Counted from the first letter of the stretch, positions 1-10,198 are shown. The stretch is 64,000 bases of DNA from Vibrio thalassae (GCF_900089835.1 NZ_OANU01000003.1:1-64000); one strand, 5' to 3'. The notes: generated by a model not told the origin, from the letters alone. Numbers and translations are program-made.

Positions 1-1
1 G

Positions 2-136
<135 letters not shown>

Positions 137-144
137 TTACTTGG

Positions 145-193
145 GTGGGTCAGTTTTACTTCGGCGATAACGTCGATAAGTGGGTCAATTTTA
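145..193. repeat. IS21 internal terminal direct repeats
   Basis: Two near-identical copies, gtgggtcagtttta at 145-158 and gtgggtcaatttta at 180-193, differ at one base. Such multiple repeats near the end are typical IstA binding sites in IS21-family elements. Confidence 0.65.
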
Positions 194-207
194 AACTGGC
201 GTTGACA

Positions 208-268
208 TTGTAGGGCTGGTAACTCTGGGAGTATTTCCAGCGGCGCCCTGTTTGTTATACAGAGTCAT
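208..268 (-). pseudogene. 5' end of an unidentified gene interrupted by the IS21 element
   Basis: On the minus strand an ATG at 268-266 is preceded by GGAG (279-276) at good spacing and opens a frame MTLYNKQGAAGNTPRVTSPT. The frame reaches the IS end after 20 codons and then stops inside the IS (taa at 193-191). I do not recognise the product from these residues. The strong ribosome binding site and position divergent to hpt suggest a real gene cut by the insertion, but this could be a chance frame. Confidence 0.4.
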
Positions 269-710
269 AGAGTCGCTCCAATACAGATTTTGTTATACAC
301 ACTAACTAGAACAATAATGTTAGTGTTTGGTTAACAATTTCCATTTTGGAAATCGAGCGATCTGTTTTTTCTTTTGTTGTGTAAGTGTAGTAGTGCATAT
401 GTGTATAGGTCAATAGCGCTACACTGATAATTCTGATGATAGCACTAATTTGGATTAAGGTCACACTTTGTGCTGAAAGCGTTATATTGTTTCAACAGCA
501 GTCGTCAACAAAGGTTGATTCTGGTTTATGAAATCAAATGCATATTTTACCGAATTTTCGCCTGATTTTTATCCTGAGCCAGAAAGTGATACCATACCGC
601 GCAAATGTGAACGCTTGGCGTCTCTTTTAGAAAATAGCGTTGTCTTTTTTTAGAGGATATAGCCTGTGTTGCCGTGGCAACCGAGTTAACTAATCAACAT
701 TGAGAAAGAT
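269..710. promoter_or_regulatory. Divergent intergenic region upstream of hpt
   Basis: A 442-base stretch between the interrupted leftward frame and hpt. It has an 8-base inverted repeat ACACTAAC/GTTAGTGT (299-306 and 319-326), an 11-base direct repeat TTTGTTATACA (251-261, 289-299) that begins just left of it, and a small palindrome GTTGCC-GT-GGCAAC at 668-681 about 30 bases before the hpt start. A possible 41-codon frame lies at 528-653. No strong sigma-70 promoter could be assigned. Confidence 0.4.
528..653 (+). CDS. Possible 41-residue hypothetical protein
   Basis: An ATG frame of 41 codons runs to tag at 651-653. The product is acidic in its first half (contains FSPDFYPEPESDTIPRK) and ends in VVFF. 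There is no convincing ribosome binding site before the ATG and I recognise no family. It may be a chance frame or a remnant of an older gene beside hpt. Confidence 0.2.
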   Translation: MKSNAYFTEFSPDFYPEPESDTIPRKCERLASLLENSVVFF

Positions 711-1241
711 ATGAAACATACTGTTGAAGTCATGATCTCTGAGCAAGAAGTTCATGAGCGTGTAAAAGTGCTAGGTAAAGAAATTACTGAATACTACAGG
801 GGAAGCGAAGAGTTAGTGATGGTCGGTTTGCTACGCGGCTCTTTCGTCTTTATGGCAGATTTAGCTCGTGCTATCGAGCTTACTCACTCGGTGGACTTTA
901 TGACGGCTTCAAGTTATGGCAACACGATGGAGAGCTCACGTGACGTGCGCATCCTGAAAGATCTAGATGATGACATTAAAGGTAAAGACATTCTGCTGGT
1001 GGAAGACATTATCGATACTGGTAATACCTTAAACAAAGTGAAAGAGATTCTATCGCTACGTGAACCAAACTCGATTCAGATCTGTACTCTACTAGACAAA
1101 CCATCTCGTCGTGAAGTTGATGTTGACGTAAAATGGGTTGGTTTCGAAATTCCCGATGAGTTCGTAGTGGGTGTGGGTATCGATTACGCGCAAAAATATC
1201 GTCACTTGCCTTACATTGGTAAAGTAGTACCTCAGGAATAA
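711..1241 (+). CDS. hpt: Hypoxanthine phosphoribosyltransferase
   Basis: Purine salvage enzyme that joins hypoxanthine (and less well guanine) to PRPP to give IMP or GMP in the cytoplasm. The 176-residue product is close to E. coli Hpt along its whole length. The PRPP-binding loop [10 protein letters not shown] is at residues 97-106, and the conserved SYG segment around residue 68 and KPSRREV around 130 are present. The ATG at 711 follows a gag-aaag ribosome binding site. It is followed by a perfect bidirectional terminator and then by can on the opposite strand. The hpt-can-yadG-yadH grouping is also that of E. coli, here with a SulP gene added. Confidence 0.96.
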   Translation: MKHTVEVMISEQEVHERVKVLGKEITEYYRGSEELVMVGLLRGSFVFMADLARAIELTHSVDFMTASSYGNTMESSRDVRILKDLDDDIKGKDILLVEDIIDTGNTLNKVKEILSLREPNSIQICTLLDKPSRREVDVDVKWVGFEIPDEFVVGVGIDYAQKYRHLPYIGKVVPQE

Positions 1242-1260
1242 ATCTTGTCGTACAAAAATA

Positions 1261-1293
1261 AAAAATGCCCATCTCTGTGAGATGGGCATTTTT
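1261..1293. terminator. Bidirectional terminator between hpt and can
   Basis: Perfect 15-bp stem (1261-1275 with 1279-1293), loop tgt, A-tract on one side and T-tract on the other. It serves the convergent genes hpt (+) and can (-). Confidence 0.93.
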
Positions 1294-1305
1294 CTAAATA
1301 CTGAA

Positions 1306-1965
1306 TTATTTGAGTACTTCGGTACTCAAAATTTTCGACATAGCAGCTTGGTAATTGACTTCTAGACTCTCTCTGCTCGAGCAGCGTACACCGAGATCTT
1401 TCAATTTACCATCACCGATACCATAAACCACACCATGAACTTCGACCTCTTGACCTCGCTCCCAAGCGTTTTGCATAACGGTCGAATTACCCAAGTTGTA
1501 CACCTGCTCAGCGACGTTAATCTCACACAGTTTATCGCCCCACATGTCACGTGGTAGTTCACCAAGCCAGTTACGATGTTTTAAGTACAAATCGCGGATA
1601 TGAAGCAGCCAGTTGTTGATAAGTCCAAGCTGTGGGTTATCAATAGCCGCATTTACACCACCACAGCCATAGTGACCACAGACAATGATGTGTTTGACTT
1701 TTAGTACATCCACCGCGTACTGCACCACAGATAGACAATTAAGGTCAGTATGGATGACTTGGTTAGCGACGTTACGGTGAACAAAGAGTTCGCCTGAATA
1801 TAACCCTGTTAAGCGCTCCGCTGGTACTCGACTGTCAGAACAGCCAATCCATAGGAATCCAGGGTTTTGGCCTTCCTCTAGCTTTGCGAAATACTCTGGT
1901 CTTTCAGAGCGAATTTCTTCAGACCACTTTGAATTGTTGTCAAAGAGTTGTTTGATTTCCGGCAT
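1306..1965 (-). CDS. can: Beta-class carbonic anhydrase
   Basis: Zinc enzyme interconverting CO2 and bicarbonate in the cytoplasm. From the ATG at 1965 the product has 219 residues, like E. coli Can (220). The zinc and catalytic residues are visible: Cys42, Asp44 and Arg46 in CSDSR, and His98 and Cys101 in HYGCGG. The start at 1965 is preferred because GAAGGGA sits at normal spacing; an upstream TTG would only add five residues overlapping that site. A SulP anion transporter begins divergently 226 bases away, so bicarbonate supply may be a shared theme, which is inference. Confidence 0.95.
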   Translation of the reverse strand: MPEIKQLFDNNSKWSEEIRSERPEYFAKLEEGQNPGFLWIGCSDSRVPAERLTGLYSGELFVHRNVANQVIHTDLNCLSVVQYAVDVLKVKHIIVCGHYGCGGVNAAIDNPQLGLINNWLLHIRDLYLKHRNWLGELPRDMWGDKLCEINVAEQVYNLGNSTVMQNAWERGQEVEVHGVVYGIGDGKLKDLGVRCSSRESLEVNYQAAMSKILSTEVLK

Positions 1966-2191
1966 GATACTTCCCTTCAATAATTCGAGATACTATACAC
2001 AATGTTACAAATTGAATCTCGAAAAAAAAGTATCAAAATGTACTCATCTGACGTGTTCATATACATAAAATCAGTAACTTATCGATTGAGTGAAAAAAAC
2101 GTATATCTTATGAGAATTGAATGACTTTTATTAGTTATTAACTTATTGTCACATTTGTTATGGTGAGGCAATTTTTTGGTTATTTTTAGGG

Positions 2192-3844
2192 ATGATAATG
2201 AAGTTAGGGCGTCGTTTTGAAGAGCTTGACCTCAAAGGGGATGTATTCGGTGGAGTGACAACCGCGATTATTTCGTTGCCTCTGGCCTTAGCGTTTGGAG
2301 TCGCATCTGGCGCTGGAGCAGAAGCGGGACTTTGGGGGGCGATTATGGTGGGGCTGTTTGCCTCGTTATTCGGTGGTTCTTCCAGTCTTATTTCTGAGCC
2401 CACCGGTCCTATGACGGTAATTATGACCGCTGTCTTAACTGCTATGATGGCTAAGTATCCGGAAACGGGAATGGCAATGACGTTCACTGTTGTCATGATG
2501 GCGGGTATTTTTCAAATCTTACTTGGCACGTTAAAACTTGGAAAATACGTTACCTTGATGCCGTATAGTGTTGTGTCAGGGTTTATGTCTGGGATAGGCG
2601 TGATTCTGGTAATTTTGCAGTTGGCGCCTCTATTGGGACAAGCTGCACCTGCAGGTGGGGTCATTGGAACAATTACAGCGTTACCTGAGCTGTTTGCCAA
2701 TATTGATTTTTCAGAGCTGTTTCTTGGACTACTGACGCTAGCCATTCTGTTTTTGTTCCCGAAAAAGTATCGTCAACATGTGCCCCCGCAACTTGTTGCC
2801 TTGGTGCTCGTCACTATGATTTCTATGTTGTTTTTCAATAGTGAAAGTATTCGTAGAATTGGCGAGATCCCTGCAGGCTTGCCGTCTTTGGTCATACCGC
2901 ATTTTAACGCTGACATGCTGACAACTATGCTTATTGATGCGCTTGTACTCGGTACATTAGGGTGTATTGATACCTTGTTAACGGCAGTTATTGCTGATTC
3001 TCTTACTCGTAAAGAGCATGATTCAGATAAGGAGCTACGCGGGCAAGGGCTAGCGAACCTTGTTGCGGGTTTGTTTGGCGCATTACCGGGTGCTGGTGCG
3101 ACAATGGGAACGGTGACCAACATCCAAGTTGGGGCTCGTTCGCCCTTATCAGGCGTAGTTCGTGCTTTGGTGTTGGCCTTGGTGGTGTTAGTGGCTAGTG
3201 AACTTACTGAGCCAATTCCAATGGCCGTGTTGGCTGGTATCGCAGTTTATGTTGGTTTCAACATACTGGATTGGAGTTTTATTCAGCGAGCGCACAAGGT
3301 GAGTTTAGCTGGCATGGCGATTATGTATGGCGTTATGCTGCTGACGGTTTTTGTTGACCTGATTGTTGCTGTTGGCCTTGGCGTGTTTATCTCGAACATT
3401 ATTATTATTGAAAGATTGAGCCGCGAACAAGCGCGTCAGGTAAAAGCGATCAGTGATGCCGATGATGACGATGTGCCGTTAAGTGAATCCGAGAGAGAGC
3501 TGTTAGAACAAACCCAAGGAAAAGTACTGTTTTTCTACTTATCAGGACCAATGATCTTTAGTGTTTCCAAAGCGATTTCACGCCAACATTCTAGTATTGC
3601 TGATTACCAAGCGATGATACTTGATCTTACCGATGTTCCTATGATCGATGTGACGGTTGGACTTGCGCTGGAAAACGCTATCAAGGATGCCAAGGATGCG
3701 AATTGTGAGGTATACCTGTTATGTCCAAATGTACAAACTCGACAGCAATTAGATAAATTCCACGTTATTGACTTGGTACCAGATGGCAATATCTATCAGC
3801 AGCGAGAGCATGCACTGGATGCCGCACATAAGGCGACAGCGTAA
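2192..3844 (+). CDS. SulP-family inorganic anion transporter with STAS domain
   Basis: Inner-membrane transporter of about 550 residues. The first roughly 400 residues hold many hydrophobic segments typical of the SulP fold, and residues about 440-545 form a cytoplasmic STAS domain (FYLSGPMIFSV, then MILDLTDVPMIDVT). SulP proteins carry sulfate, bicarbonate or dicarboxylates, and substrate cannot be read from sequence. The divergent carbonic anhydrase next door makes bicarbonate a reasonable guess. The start is uncertain between ATG 2192 and ATG 2198; the AGGGA at 2188-2192 is better spaced for 2198. No terminator of good quality was seen after the stop. Confidence 0.9.
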   Translation: MIMKLGRRFEELDLKGDVFGGVTTAIISLPLALAFGVASGAGAEAGLWGAIMVGLFASLFGGSSSLISEPTGPMTVIMTAVLTAMMAKYPETGMAMTFTVVMMAGIFQILLGTLKLGKYVTLMPYSVVSGFMSGIGVILVILQLAPLLGQAAPAGGVIGTITALPELFANIDFSELFLGLLTLAILFLFPKKYRQHVPPQLVALVLVTMISMLFFNSESIRRIGEIPAGLPSLVIPHFNADMLTTMLIDALVLGTLGCIDTLLTAVIADSLTRKEHDSDKELRGQGLANLVAGLFGALPGAGATMGTVTNIQVGARSPLSGVVRALVLALVVLVASELTEPIPMAVLAGIAVYVGFNILDWSFIQRAHKVSLAGMAIMYGVMLLTVFVDLIVAVGLGVFISNIIIIERLSREQARQVKAISDADDDDVPLSESERELLEQTQGKVLFFYLSGPMIFSVSKAISRQHSSIADYQAMILDLTDVPMIDVTVGLALENAIKDAKDANCEVYLLCPNVQTRQQLDKFHVIDLVPDGNIYQQREHALDAAHKATA

Positions 3845-4008
3845 TGGGTTGAAAAAGCGAGTATTCAATATGCTCGTTTTTTATGTGTAATTTATCACCA
3901 CCACTTGAAAAGTGGGGCCATCATCATCATGTGTAGGAACATATTCAAATTTTTCGATATCATTGGAAATATCAAACTATTTCAATGACGCATTCTTCGG
4001 TGCAAATT

Positions 4009-4929
4009 ATGATCGCATTAGAAATTGAGCAGTTAAGAAAGACATACGCAGGTGGTTTTGAAGCGCTTAAAGGCGTGAGTCTTCAAGTTGAGCAAGGGGA
4101 TTTTTATGCCTTGCTTGGGCCCAATGGTGCGGGTAAATCCACTACCATAGGTATCATTACGTCCCTCGTTAACAAAACTTCCGGCAAAGTCTCAGTGTTT
4201 GGTCACGATATAGACAATGAGCTTGAGTTGGCAAAGCAGCAGCTTGGTCTGGTGCCACAAGAGTTTAACTTTAACCAGTTTGAGACAGTTGAGCAGATCG
4301 TTCTTCAGCAAGCGGGGTATTATGGCGTCACTAAAGACGTAGCGAAACAGCGCGCGCAAAAGTATCTCTCTCAACTCGATCTTTGGGACAAGCGAAGCGA
4401 ACGAGCACGTAATCTGTCAGGCGGAATGAAACGTCGACTGATGATTGCGCGTGCTTTGATGCATGAGCCTAAATTACTGATTCTCGATGAGCCGACGGCG
4501 GGTGTTGATATTGAACTTCGCCGTTCAATGTGGCATTTCCTTAAAGAGATCAATCGACAGGGTATTACCATTATCCTGACAACTCACTACCTTGAAGAGG
4601 CGGAGCTACTTTGTCGTAATATTGGCATTATCCAGCGAGGTGAACTGATTGAAAACACCTCGATGAAAGCTTTGCTTAATAAGTTAGATGTAGAAACCTT
4701 TATTCTTGATATTGACTCAGAGGCTGAGGTTCCTGCGCTACAAGGTGTAAAAGCACAAAGTCTAGTAAATGGTTCTCTTGAGATCGAAATTGAGAAAACT
4801 CAGGGGTTGAACCACATTTTTACTCAGCTTTCTGATGCCGGCATCAAGGTGCTGTCAATGAGGAACAAAGCCAATCGACTTGAAGAGTTGTTTGTTTCTA
4901 TTGTACGAAATCAAACGGAGGCAAACTGA
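4009..4929 (+). CDS. yadG: ABC exporter ATP-binding protein, YadG-like
   Basis: ATPase of a type-2 ABC exporter. The 306-residue product is near-identical in layout to E. coli YadG: Walker A GPNGAGKST at about 37-45, signature LSGGMKRR, Walker B LLILDEPTAGVD and a switch histidine in TTHYLEEAE. The ATG at 4009 is chosen because it matches the YadG N-terminus (IALEIEQL); an upstream ATG at 3985 would add eight residues, and neither has a strong ribosome binding site. It overlaps the permease gene by one base, so the two are translated together. The exported substrate is unknown. Confidence 0.92.
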   Translation: MIALEIEQLRKTYAGGFEALKGVSLQVEQGDFYALLGPNGAGKSTTIGIITSLVNKTSGKVSVFGHDIDNELELAKQQLGLVPQEFNFNQFETVEQIVLQQAGYYGVTKDVAKQRAQKYLSQLDLWDKRSERARNLSGGMKRRLMIARALMHEPKLLILDEPTAGVDIELRRSMWHFLKEINRQGITIILTTHYLEEAELLCRNIGIIQRGELIENTSMKALLNKLDVETFILDIDSEAEVPALQGVKAQSLVNGSLEIEIEKTQGLNHIFTQLSDAGIKVLSMRNKANRLEELFVSIVRNQTEAN

Positions 4930-5705
4930 TGAACTTGTACGGTTTGTATTGGACGGCGTTTAAGAGTCTACTTACTAAAGAAATTAACCGCTTTACACGA
5001 ATTTGGGTACAAACGTTAGTCCCACCAGCGATTACCATGACACTCTACTTCATCATCTTCGGCAGCCTGATTGGTTCTCGAATCGGTGAAATGAACGGTT
5101 TTAGTTACATGGAGTATATTGTTCCTGGTCTTATCATGATGTCGGTGATCACCAACTCATATTCGAACGTTGCTTCATCTTTCTTTAGTGCTAAATTTCA
5201 ACGCAATATCGAAGAGCTACTTGTCGCACCAGTTCCGAATTACGTCATCATTGCAGGTTTTGTCATGGGGGGTGTTGTACGTGGCTTGTTAGTCGGCACA
5301 ATAGTGACGTTTGTCTCGCTGTTTTTTGTTGATTTACAATTAGAGCATTGGGCAGTGATTATCGCTACGGTGTTTATGACGTCGGTGGTGTTCTCACTCG
5401 GCGGTCTCATAAATGCCGTGTATGCCAAGACCTTTGATGATATCTCGATCATTCCTACGTTTGTTTTGACACCACTGACGTATTTAGGCGGGGTATTTTA
5501 CTCGCTCAGTCTACTTCCTGAATTTTGGCAAAGCGTATCTAAGATCAATCCAATTGTTTATATGGTTAACGCTTTCCGTTACGGTTTCTTGGGTGTGTCG
5601 GATGTAGGGATTGTGACATCTTTTGGCGTACTCTTGGTGTTTATCGTGGTACTTTATGCAGTAGCCCATCATTTGGTGACTAAGGGTATTGGCCTTAGAA
5701 GCTAG
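4929..5705 (+). CDS. yadH: ABC exporter permease, YadH-like
   Basis: Inner-membrane partner of YadG, 258 residues, ABC-2 type with six predicted membrane segments and the conserved PPAITMTLYFIIFG and YLGGVFYSL regions. The start ATG overlaps the yadG stop (tgatg). Family members export lipids, polysaccharides or drugs, and YadGH has no firmly known substrate. A terminator-like hairpin follows at 5746-5772. Confidence 0.92.
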   Translation: MNLYGLYWTAFKSLLTKEINRFTRIWVQTLVPPAITMTLYFIIFGSLIGSRIGEMNGFSYMEYIVPGLIMMSVITNSYSNVASSFFSAKFQRNIEELLVAPVPNYVIIAGFVMGGVVRGLLVGTIVTFVSLFFVDLQLEHWAVIIATVFMTSVVFSLGGLINAVYAKTFDDISIIPTFVLTPLTYLGGVFYSLSLLPEFWQSVSKINPIVYMVNAFRYGFLGVSDVGIVTSFGVLLVFIVVLYAVAHHLVTKGIGLRS

Positions 5706-5745
5706 AATGTGATTCTAGCTTAATACACTGATATGTGATCAATGA

Positions 5746-5772
5746 AGTGGTAGCAGTAGCTGCCACTTTTTG
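5746..5772 (+). terminator. Terminator after yadH
   Basis: Stem agtggtagc/gctgccact (5746-5754, 5759-5767; one G-U pair) with loop agta and a following T-run. It ends 25 bases before the glnE start. Confidence 0.75.
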
Positions 5773-5796
5773 TTTCAGTCGAGACAAGGACGACAA

Positions 5797-8646
5797 ATGC
5801 AACTGCCTGCGCAATTACAACACGATGCTCAATCAGCGTTTGAGCGAATTCAACAATCCTATTCCGACCTATCCCATTGGACTCCAGAGCGACAACAACA
5901 ACTGAAGTATGTCATGGCGATGAGCTGTTTTGTAGAAGAGTCACTACTGAAGGATGAAGGGCTGTTTGCTGAGCTGCCTGAGATGCTTTCGCATCAGAGT
6001 CGAGCAGAAAACTATCGAGTGCGATTGGCCGCTCAACTTGAGGCTTGTAGTAGTGAAATGGAAGGTCACCGTGTGTTACGTCGATTCCGTAATCGAGAAA
6101 TGACGTACATTGCGTGGCGTGATTTTATTCATGATTGGAGTCTAGAACAAAGTCTGCACCATCTTTCTATGTTAGCGGAAGCGATGATCTTTGAGACCTA
6201 CCAATGGCAATATCAAGCGTGTTGCGCAGAATGGGGTACGCCGTGCAATGCAGAGGGTGAAGCGCAGCCAATGCTGATTATCGGTATGGGGAAACTCGGG
6301 GGCGGTGAGCTGAACTTCTCATCGGATATCGATCTCATTTTCACTTACCCAGAGAACGGCGAAACGCAGGGTACGCGTCGCTCAATTGCCAATGCTCAGT
6401 TCTTTACACGTTTAGGGCAGCGCATCATCAAAGCGCTAGATCAACAGACGTTTGATGGTTTCTGTTATCGAGTGGATATGAGACTGCGTCCGTTTGGTGA
6501 AAGCGGGCCGTTGGTGATGAGTTATGCCGCACTGGAGGACTACTATCAAGAGCAAGGCCGAGATTGGGAACGTTATGCGATGGTGAAAGCACGTGTAATG
6601 GGCAGTGAAATGTATCCACAATACCAAGAGCTGCGCAAAATGTTGCGTCCATTTGTGTTTCGCCGTTATATCGACTTTAGCGCCATTCAGTCTTTAAGGC
6701 GTATGAAATCGATGATCAGTAGTGAAGTTCGTCGTCGAGGGCTAGGTAACAATATCAAGCTCGGCCCTGGTGGTATTCGTGAAGTCGAGTTCATTGCCCA
6801 AGTGTTCCAACTAATTCGTGGCGGACGTGAACCTAGTTTACGAGGCAGAGGGTTACTAGAAACGTTAAACGCGATAGAGACGTTATCGTTATTAGAACCA
6901 GAGAAAGTTCAGCAGTTAAGGTCGGCATACTGCTTCTTGCGTGGCTTAGAGAACTTATTGCAAGCCATGGCGGATAAGCAGACTCAAACGTTACCAGATA
7001 AGCCGAGTGATCAACTTAAATTGGCTTGTGCGATGCGATTTAACTCTTGGGCTGAGATGATTCAAGCCACAGAACAACATATGTTGAATGTTCATCAGGC
7101 CTTTGCAAGTTTGATCGGAGAGGACGATGAAGAGGACGAAGCCGATCCTATCGCTAAGCATTTCCATGAACTTTGGGATATGGCGGATCGATCCGAGGTC
7201 ATTGAACACGTGTTAGAACACGATCTGCATGTGGAGAATCCAGCCGACAAACAGCGAACGATTCAGCAGTTTAAAGCAGATCTGGCGAAGAAAACCTTGG
7301 GTCCTCGTGGGCGAGAAGTACTCAATCGACTCATGCCAAAGGTCTTTAGTGCCATCTATGCTCACAAGGATGCCGAGTTTGGTTTATCGCGAGTGCTGCA
7401 TGTGTTACATCGCATTGTAACTCGAACGACTTACCTTGAACTGTTGGATGAGCACCCGGCTGCACTCGTGCAGTTAGTGAGGCTTTGTACGGCAAGCCCG
7501 ATGATCTCGGAACAGCTTGGGCGTTATCCAATCTTGCTTGATGAACTGCTTGACCCTGCCCACCTCTATAACCCGGTTCCGCTAGAGTCATATAAAACCG
7601 AGTTGCGTGATTATCTGGCTCGCATTCCAGAAGAGGACATGGAGCAGCAGATGGAGGCGCTACGTCAGTTTAAGCAGACCTGTATTCTCAGAATAGCAGC
7701 GGCTGATATCGCAGGTGTATTGCCGGTTATGAAAGTAAGCGATCATTTAACCTACTTAGCTGAAGCCATTGTGGAAGCGGGTATCAATCAAGCTTGGCAA
7801 CAGATGGTGGCTAAATATGGAGAACCAACACATTTGAAAGATCGTGCCAGCAAAGGTTTTGCGGTCATTGGCTACGGTAAAGTCGGCGGCTGGGAGTTGG
7901 GCTATAATTCCGATTTGGATATTGTGTTTATGCATGATTGCCCGGTGAGTGCGTATACCGACGGCAAAAAAGAGATAGACGGTCGTCAGTTCTATCTTCG
8001 TTTAGCGCAGCGCATTATCCATATATTCTCAACCAGAACAGCATCAGGTATTCTCTATGAAGTGGATACCAGATTGCGTCCGTCTGGCGCATCAGGATTA
8101 CTAGTGAGCCCAACCGATGCGTTTGATGAATATCAGCACAATGATGCTTGGACATGGGAGCATCAAGCGTTAGTAAGAGCGCGTATGATTTATGGTGATA
8201 CGCCGTTACAGCAAGCCTTTGAAAATACTCGCAACGACGTACTTCGTCAGGCGCGTGATGCCGAGACCTTAAAGCAACAAGTGGTTGAGATGCGTGAAAA
8301 AATGCGTGACCATTTGGGCGGTAAAAAAGCTGGCCGCTTTATGTTGAAACAAGATGCGGGCGGAATCACTGATATTGAGTTTTTAGCGCAGTATTTGGTG
8401 CTGCAATACAGTCATGACAAGCCAAAACTGACTCGTTGGTCCGATAATGTGCGCATCTTTGAGTCAATGATGTCACAGGGTGTAATGGAAGAAGAGCAGG
8501 CGATGGCACTCACTCACGCCTACACTACATTACGCGATGAAATTCACCATCGTAATCTGCTTAATTTAGAGGCGGATGTGGATGAGAGTAAGTTCCCCCA
8601 AGAGAAATCTATTGTTGTTAAAGCGTGGGACCAGTGGCTGGGGTAA
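5797..8646 (+). CDS. glnE: Glutamine synthetase adenylyltransferase / deadenylase
   Basis: Bifunctional enzyme that switches glutamine synthetase off by adenylylation and on by deadenylylation, in response to PII. The 949-residue product (E. coli 946) has two nucleotidyltransferase domains. The N-terminal deadenylase carries GMGKLGGGELNFSSDIDL and the C-terminal adenylylase carries GYGKVGGWELGYNSDLD. ATG 5797 has aagga at ideal spacing; an upstream TTG is ignored. hldE follows in the same direction, as in E. coli. The usual upstream neighbour ygiF is instead about 46 kb away at 54491. Confidence 0.95.
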   Translation: MQLPAQLQHDAQSAFERIQQSYSDLSHWTPERQQQLKYVMAMSCFVEESLLKDEGLFAELPEMLSHQSRAENYRVRLAAQLEACSSEMEGHRVLRRFRNREMTYIAWRDFIHDWSLEQSLHHLSMLAEAMIFETYQWQYQACCAEWGTPCNAEGEAQPMLIIGMGKLGGGELNFSSDIDLIFTYPENGETQGTRRSIANAQFFTRLGQRIIKALDQQTFDGFCYRVDMRLRPFGESGPLVMSYAALEDYYQEQGRDWERYAMVKARVMGSEMYPQYQELRKMLRPFVFRRYIDFSAIQSLRRMKSMISSEVRRRGLGNNIKLGPGGIREVEFIAQVFQLIRGGREPSLRGRGLLETLNAIETLSLLEPEKVQQLRSAYCFLRGLENLLQAMADKQTQTLPDKPSDQLKLACAMRFNSWAEMIQATEQHMLNVHQAFASLIGEDDEEDEADPIAKHFHELWDMADRSEVIEHVLEHDLHVENPADKQRTIQQFKADLAKKTLGPRGREVLNRLMPKVFSAIYAHKDAEFGLSRVLHVLHRIVTRTTYLELLDEHPAALVQLVRLCTASPMISEQLGRYPILLDELLDPAHLYNPVPLESYKTELRDYLARIPEEDMEQQMEALRQFKQTCILRIAAADIAGVLPVMKVSDHLTYLAEAIVEAGINQAWQQMVAKYGEPTHLKDRASKGFAVIGYGKVGGWELGYNSDLDIVFMHDCPVSAYTDGKKEIDGRQFYLRLAQRIIHIFSTRTASGILYEVDTRLRPSGASGLLVSPTDAFDEYQHNDAWTWEHQALVRARMIYGDTPLQQAFENTRNDVLRQARDAETLKQQVVEMREKMRDHLGGKKAGRFMLKQDAGGITDIEFLAQYLVLQYSHDKPKLTRWSDNVRIFESMMSQGVMEEEQAMALTHAYTTLRDEIHHRNLLNLEADVDESKFPQEKSIVVKAWDQWLG

Positions 8647-8722
8647 TTCTTGCTTCAGCTTGGTATTCAAACGAAGAGTTGTGCTACTATCCATTCAATA
8701 GCTTAGCCAAAAGATTTAAGAC

Positions 8723-8746
8723 AAGAGGGCACAATCACGCCCTCTT
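8723..8746 (+). promoter_or_regulatory. Hairpin between glnE and hldE without a T-tract
   Basis: Perfect 8-bp stem aagagggc/gccctctt with an 8-base loop, 21 bases before hldE. It is followed by acatcata rather than T residues, so it is unlikely to be a full intrinsic terminator. It could weaken read-through or protect a processed mRNA end. Confidence 0.4.
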
Positions 8747-8767
8747 ACATCATATTGGAGTACAGAA

Positions 8768-10198
8768 ATGAAACCCATCCTACCGAATTACAGTGACTCT
8801 GGCGTCTTGATTGTCGGTGACCTTATGTTAGACCGCTACTGGTATGGTCCGACCGGGCGTATTTCTCCAGAAGCGCCAGTGCCTGTAGTAAAAGTAGAAA
8901 ACAATGAAGAACGTCCTGGTGGTGCTGCCAACGTAGCGATGAATATCGCCTCTCTAGGCGGTCACGCACATACGATTGGATTGGTTGGTATGGATGAGCC
9001 AGCAAAAGTGCTGACTGAAACCCTGACTTCGTTAAAGGTAACTTGTGACTTTGTTGCGTTGCCTAATTATCCAACGATTACCAAACTTCGAGTTCTAAGC
9101 CGAGGTCAGCAATTGATCCGCTTAGATTTTGAAGACAAATTTGAGAATACCGATCCTGAGTTGATTCTGGCTAAGATGGAACAAGCTTTACCACATGTGA
9201 AATCTGTGGTGCTTTCTGATTATGCGAAAGGTGCATTAGAGCATGTACAAGCCTATATACAGAAAGCGAAATCAGCAGGAGTACCAGTATTTATTGACCC
9301 GAAAGGGGCTGATTTTGAACGTTATCGTGGCGCCACTTTACTAACGCCAAATATGGCTGAGTTTGAGCATGTTGTTGGCAAAGTAAAAAGCGAGCAGGAT
9401 CTTATCGACAAGGGCAATGCACTCATCAAAGAGTTCGACTTTGAAGCACTACTGGTGACTCGCAGTGAACATGGTATGACCTTGCTTCGTAAAGACCAAG
9501 ACCCATTCCATTTACCAACTCAAGCGAAAGAAGTGTATGACGTAACGGGTGCAGGCGATACGGTTATTTCTGTATTAGCGGCATCAGTAGCAGCGGGCAA
9601 GCCGCTTGACGAGGCCTGTGCTTTGGCTAACGCTGCGGCGGGTGTAGTTGTTGGTAAGCTTGGTACGTCCACACTATCAACTATTGAGCTTGCTGAAGCT
9701 ATTCACGGCAGTCAAGACACTGATTTTGGCGTGATCAGTGAAGCGGCTTTGATTGAAGCAGTAGCGAAAGCTCGTTCTAAAGGTGAAACCGTGGTGATGA
9801 CGAATGGTTGCTTTGACATTCTCCACGCAGGACATGTGTCTTATCTAAACCACGCTGCTGAGCTTGGCGATCGCCTAATTGTTGCTGTGAACACAGACGA
9901 ATCTGTTCGAGCGCTTAAAGGCCCTGGTCGTCCAGTGAACCCAACCGATCGTCGCATGGCCGTACTTGCTGGTCTAGGAGCTGTGGATTGGGTGGTACCA
10001 TTCTCAGAAGAAACGCCACAACGCTTGATTTCGGAAGTGCTACCAAGTCTGCTGGTGAAAGGTGGTGACTACAAGCCAGAAGAGATTGCTGGTGGTAAAG
10101 AAGTGATCGCTGCTGGTGGTGAAGTAAAAGTACTGAATTTTGAAGATGGCTGCTCAACGACTGAGATCATTGAGGCAATCAAAGGTGGCCGAGGTTAG
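8768..10198 (+). CDS. hldE: Bifunctional heptose kinase / heptose-1-phosphate adenylyltransferase
   Basis: Makes ADP-heptose for the lipopolysaccharide inner core. The 476-residue protein has an N-terminal ribokinase-type kinase domain (GGAANVAMN near residue 56; TGAGDT near 263) and a C-terminal nucleotidyltransferase domain ([16 protein letters not shown] near 345, HxGH type). This is full length. The ATG follows ggag at good spacing. It lies downstream of glnE and ends before a strong bidirectional terminator shared with tolC. Confidence 0.96.
   Translation: MKPILPNYSDSGVLIVGDLMLDRYWYGPTGRISPEAPVPVVKVENNEERPGGAANVAMNIASLGGHAHTIGLVGMDEPAKVLTETLTSLKVTCDFVALPNYPTITKLRVLSRGQQLIRLDFEDKFENTDPELILAKMEQALPHVKSVVLSDYAKGALEHVQAYIQKAKSAGVPVFIDPKGADFERYRGATLLTPNMAEFEHVVGKVKSEQDLIDKGNALIKEFDFEALLVTRSEHGMTLLRKDQDPFHLPTQAKEVYDVTGAGDTVISVLAASVAAGKPLDEACALANAAAGVVVGKLGTSTLSTIELAEAIHGSQDTDFGVISEAALIEAVAKARSKGETVVMTNGCFDILHAGHVSYLNHAAELGDRLIVAVNTDESVRALKGPGRPVNPTDRRMAVLAGLGAVDWVVPFSEETPQRLISEVLPSLLVKGGDYKPEEIAGGKEVIAAGGEVKVLNFEDGCSTTEIIEAIKGGRG

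Noticed and set aside
2158..3123. Several open minus-strand frames opposite the SulP gene
   Set aside because: They are complements of a clearly conserved coding gene, with no ribosome sites or recognisable products.
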